Virus record (IMG/VR): IMGVR_UViG_3300046457_000143
Coordinates: 1 to 64,000 of that record
Origin: a virus
Direction: 5' to 3' (one strand)
Length of the DNA stretch: 64,000 nucleotides
Made by a program: the position numbers and the translations under genes. Below, piece after piece: positions 63,895 through 64,000 of this stretch. A model generated the notes under the pieces. That model was not told the origin of the DNA and ran no database searches. It saw nothing but the letters and a program-made list of their open reading frames with translations. The stretch's first letter is position 1, and the number at the start of each line of letters is the position of its first letter.

Positions 63895-64000
63895 CTTCTC
63901 TCTCCTTGGTTCCATTTGGCCGCAAGGTGGGCCAACCAAAGAAAGCGATGGCCTTGGATGGCCAGGTCGTTGATGTCGCCCAGAAGCACGCCCGCCTCGT
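63891..64000 (-). CDS. Upstream gene, C-terminal end (partial)
   Basis: Thirty-five residues are visible, ending HLAAKWNQGERR, with the TGA overlapping the AAA+ GTG by 4 bases. The beginning lies beyond the right edge. Helical and aromatic (QGHRFLWLAHLAA). No identification is possible from this fragment. Confidence 0.5.
   Translation of the reverse strand, partial: EAGVLLGDINDLAIQGHRFLWLAHLAAKWNQGERR

Noticed and set aside
1-64000. CRISPR array, insertion sequence, integrase or attachment site
   Set aside because: No regularly spaced repeats, transposase or integrase motifs were seen; the gene content is that of a lytic phage.

Overview
The window is about 64 kb of a lytic tailed phage of the N4 type (Schitoviridae). 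The decisive feature is a single 3,834-residue gene (24942-36446) carrying the single-subunit RNA polymerase motifs of the N4 virion RNA polymerase (vRNAP). It sits at the end of an N4-ordered late block: terminase, tail, lysis, portal, scaffold, major capsid protein, internal proteins, vRNAP. The opposite strand carries the N4 middle block: SSB, Sak4-like ATPase, primase-helicase, Cas4-like nuclease, family A DNA polymerase, RecD/Dda-like helicase, rIIB, rIIA, ThyX, dCTP deaminase, and a VWA/MoxR pair. The DNA is GC-rich and gene-dense, with many 1- to 4-base start/stop overlaps. The host is a Gram-negative bacterium (spanins, SAR endolysin), but I cannot name it. N4 'gp' numbers below are matches from memory of gene order and protein character, not from a search.

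Layout. The window opens in the 3' end of the large terminase gene. 277-10769 holds a gp67-like virion protein and a large receptor-recognition cluster: a pectate-lyase-fold fibre, a protein with a lambda gpJ-like fibre module, small partners, and a 978-residue protein with a GH114-like glycosidase barrel. 10932-12627 is the lysis cassette with an o-spanin nested in the i-spanin. 12624-24834 encodes the portal, scaffold, capsid and ejected internal proteins. vRNAP follows and meets the leftward middle block at a bidirectional terminator (36453-36476). From there to the right edge all genes are on the minus strand.

Regulation. An 18-base element (CTCAAACTTATATCTAAT and close variants) lies only in intergenic gaps. 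In the right arm it follows terminators and precedes minus-strand units, so I read it as a leftward phage promoter, probably for the phage middle RNA polymerase. The same element, in the same orientation, sits antisense just upstream of vRNAP and weakly upstream of the gp58-like gene. Two of the units driven by it seem to hold no protein: a roughly 190-nt RNA at 57688-57880 closed by a long stem, and a roughly 80-nt RNA at 53964-54045. These promoter-RNA-terminator units are the strongest candidates for something undescribed.

A second unexplained signal is a dispersed word, a pyrimidine tract followed by CTGGYTC. It occurs dozens of times, mostly on the plus strand, in different reading frames and regardless of gene direction.

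How it fits together. vRNAP is packaged and ejected to transcribe early genes, which are outside the window. The phage's own middle polymerase, also outside, would read the minus-strand block for replication and nucleotide metabolism. By analogy with N4, SSB then helps host RNA polymerase read the plus-strand late block. Positions were worked out by hand from the sequence; no database search was possible.
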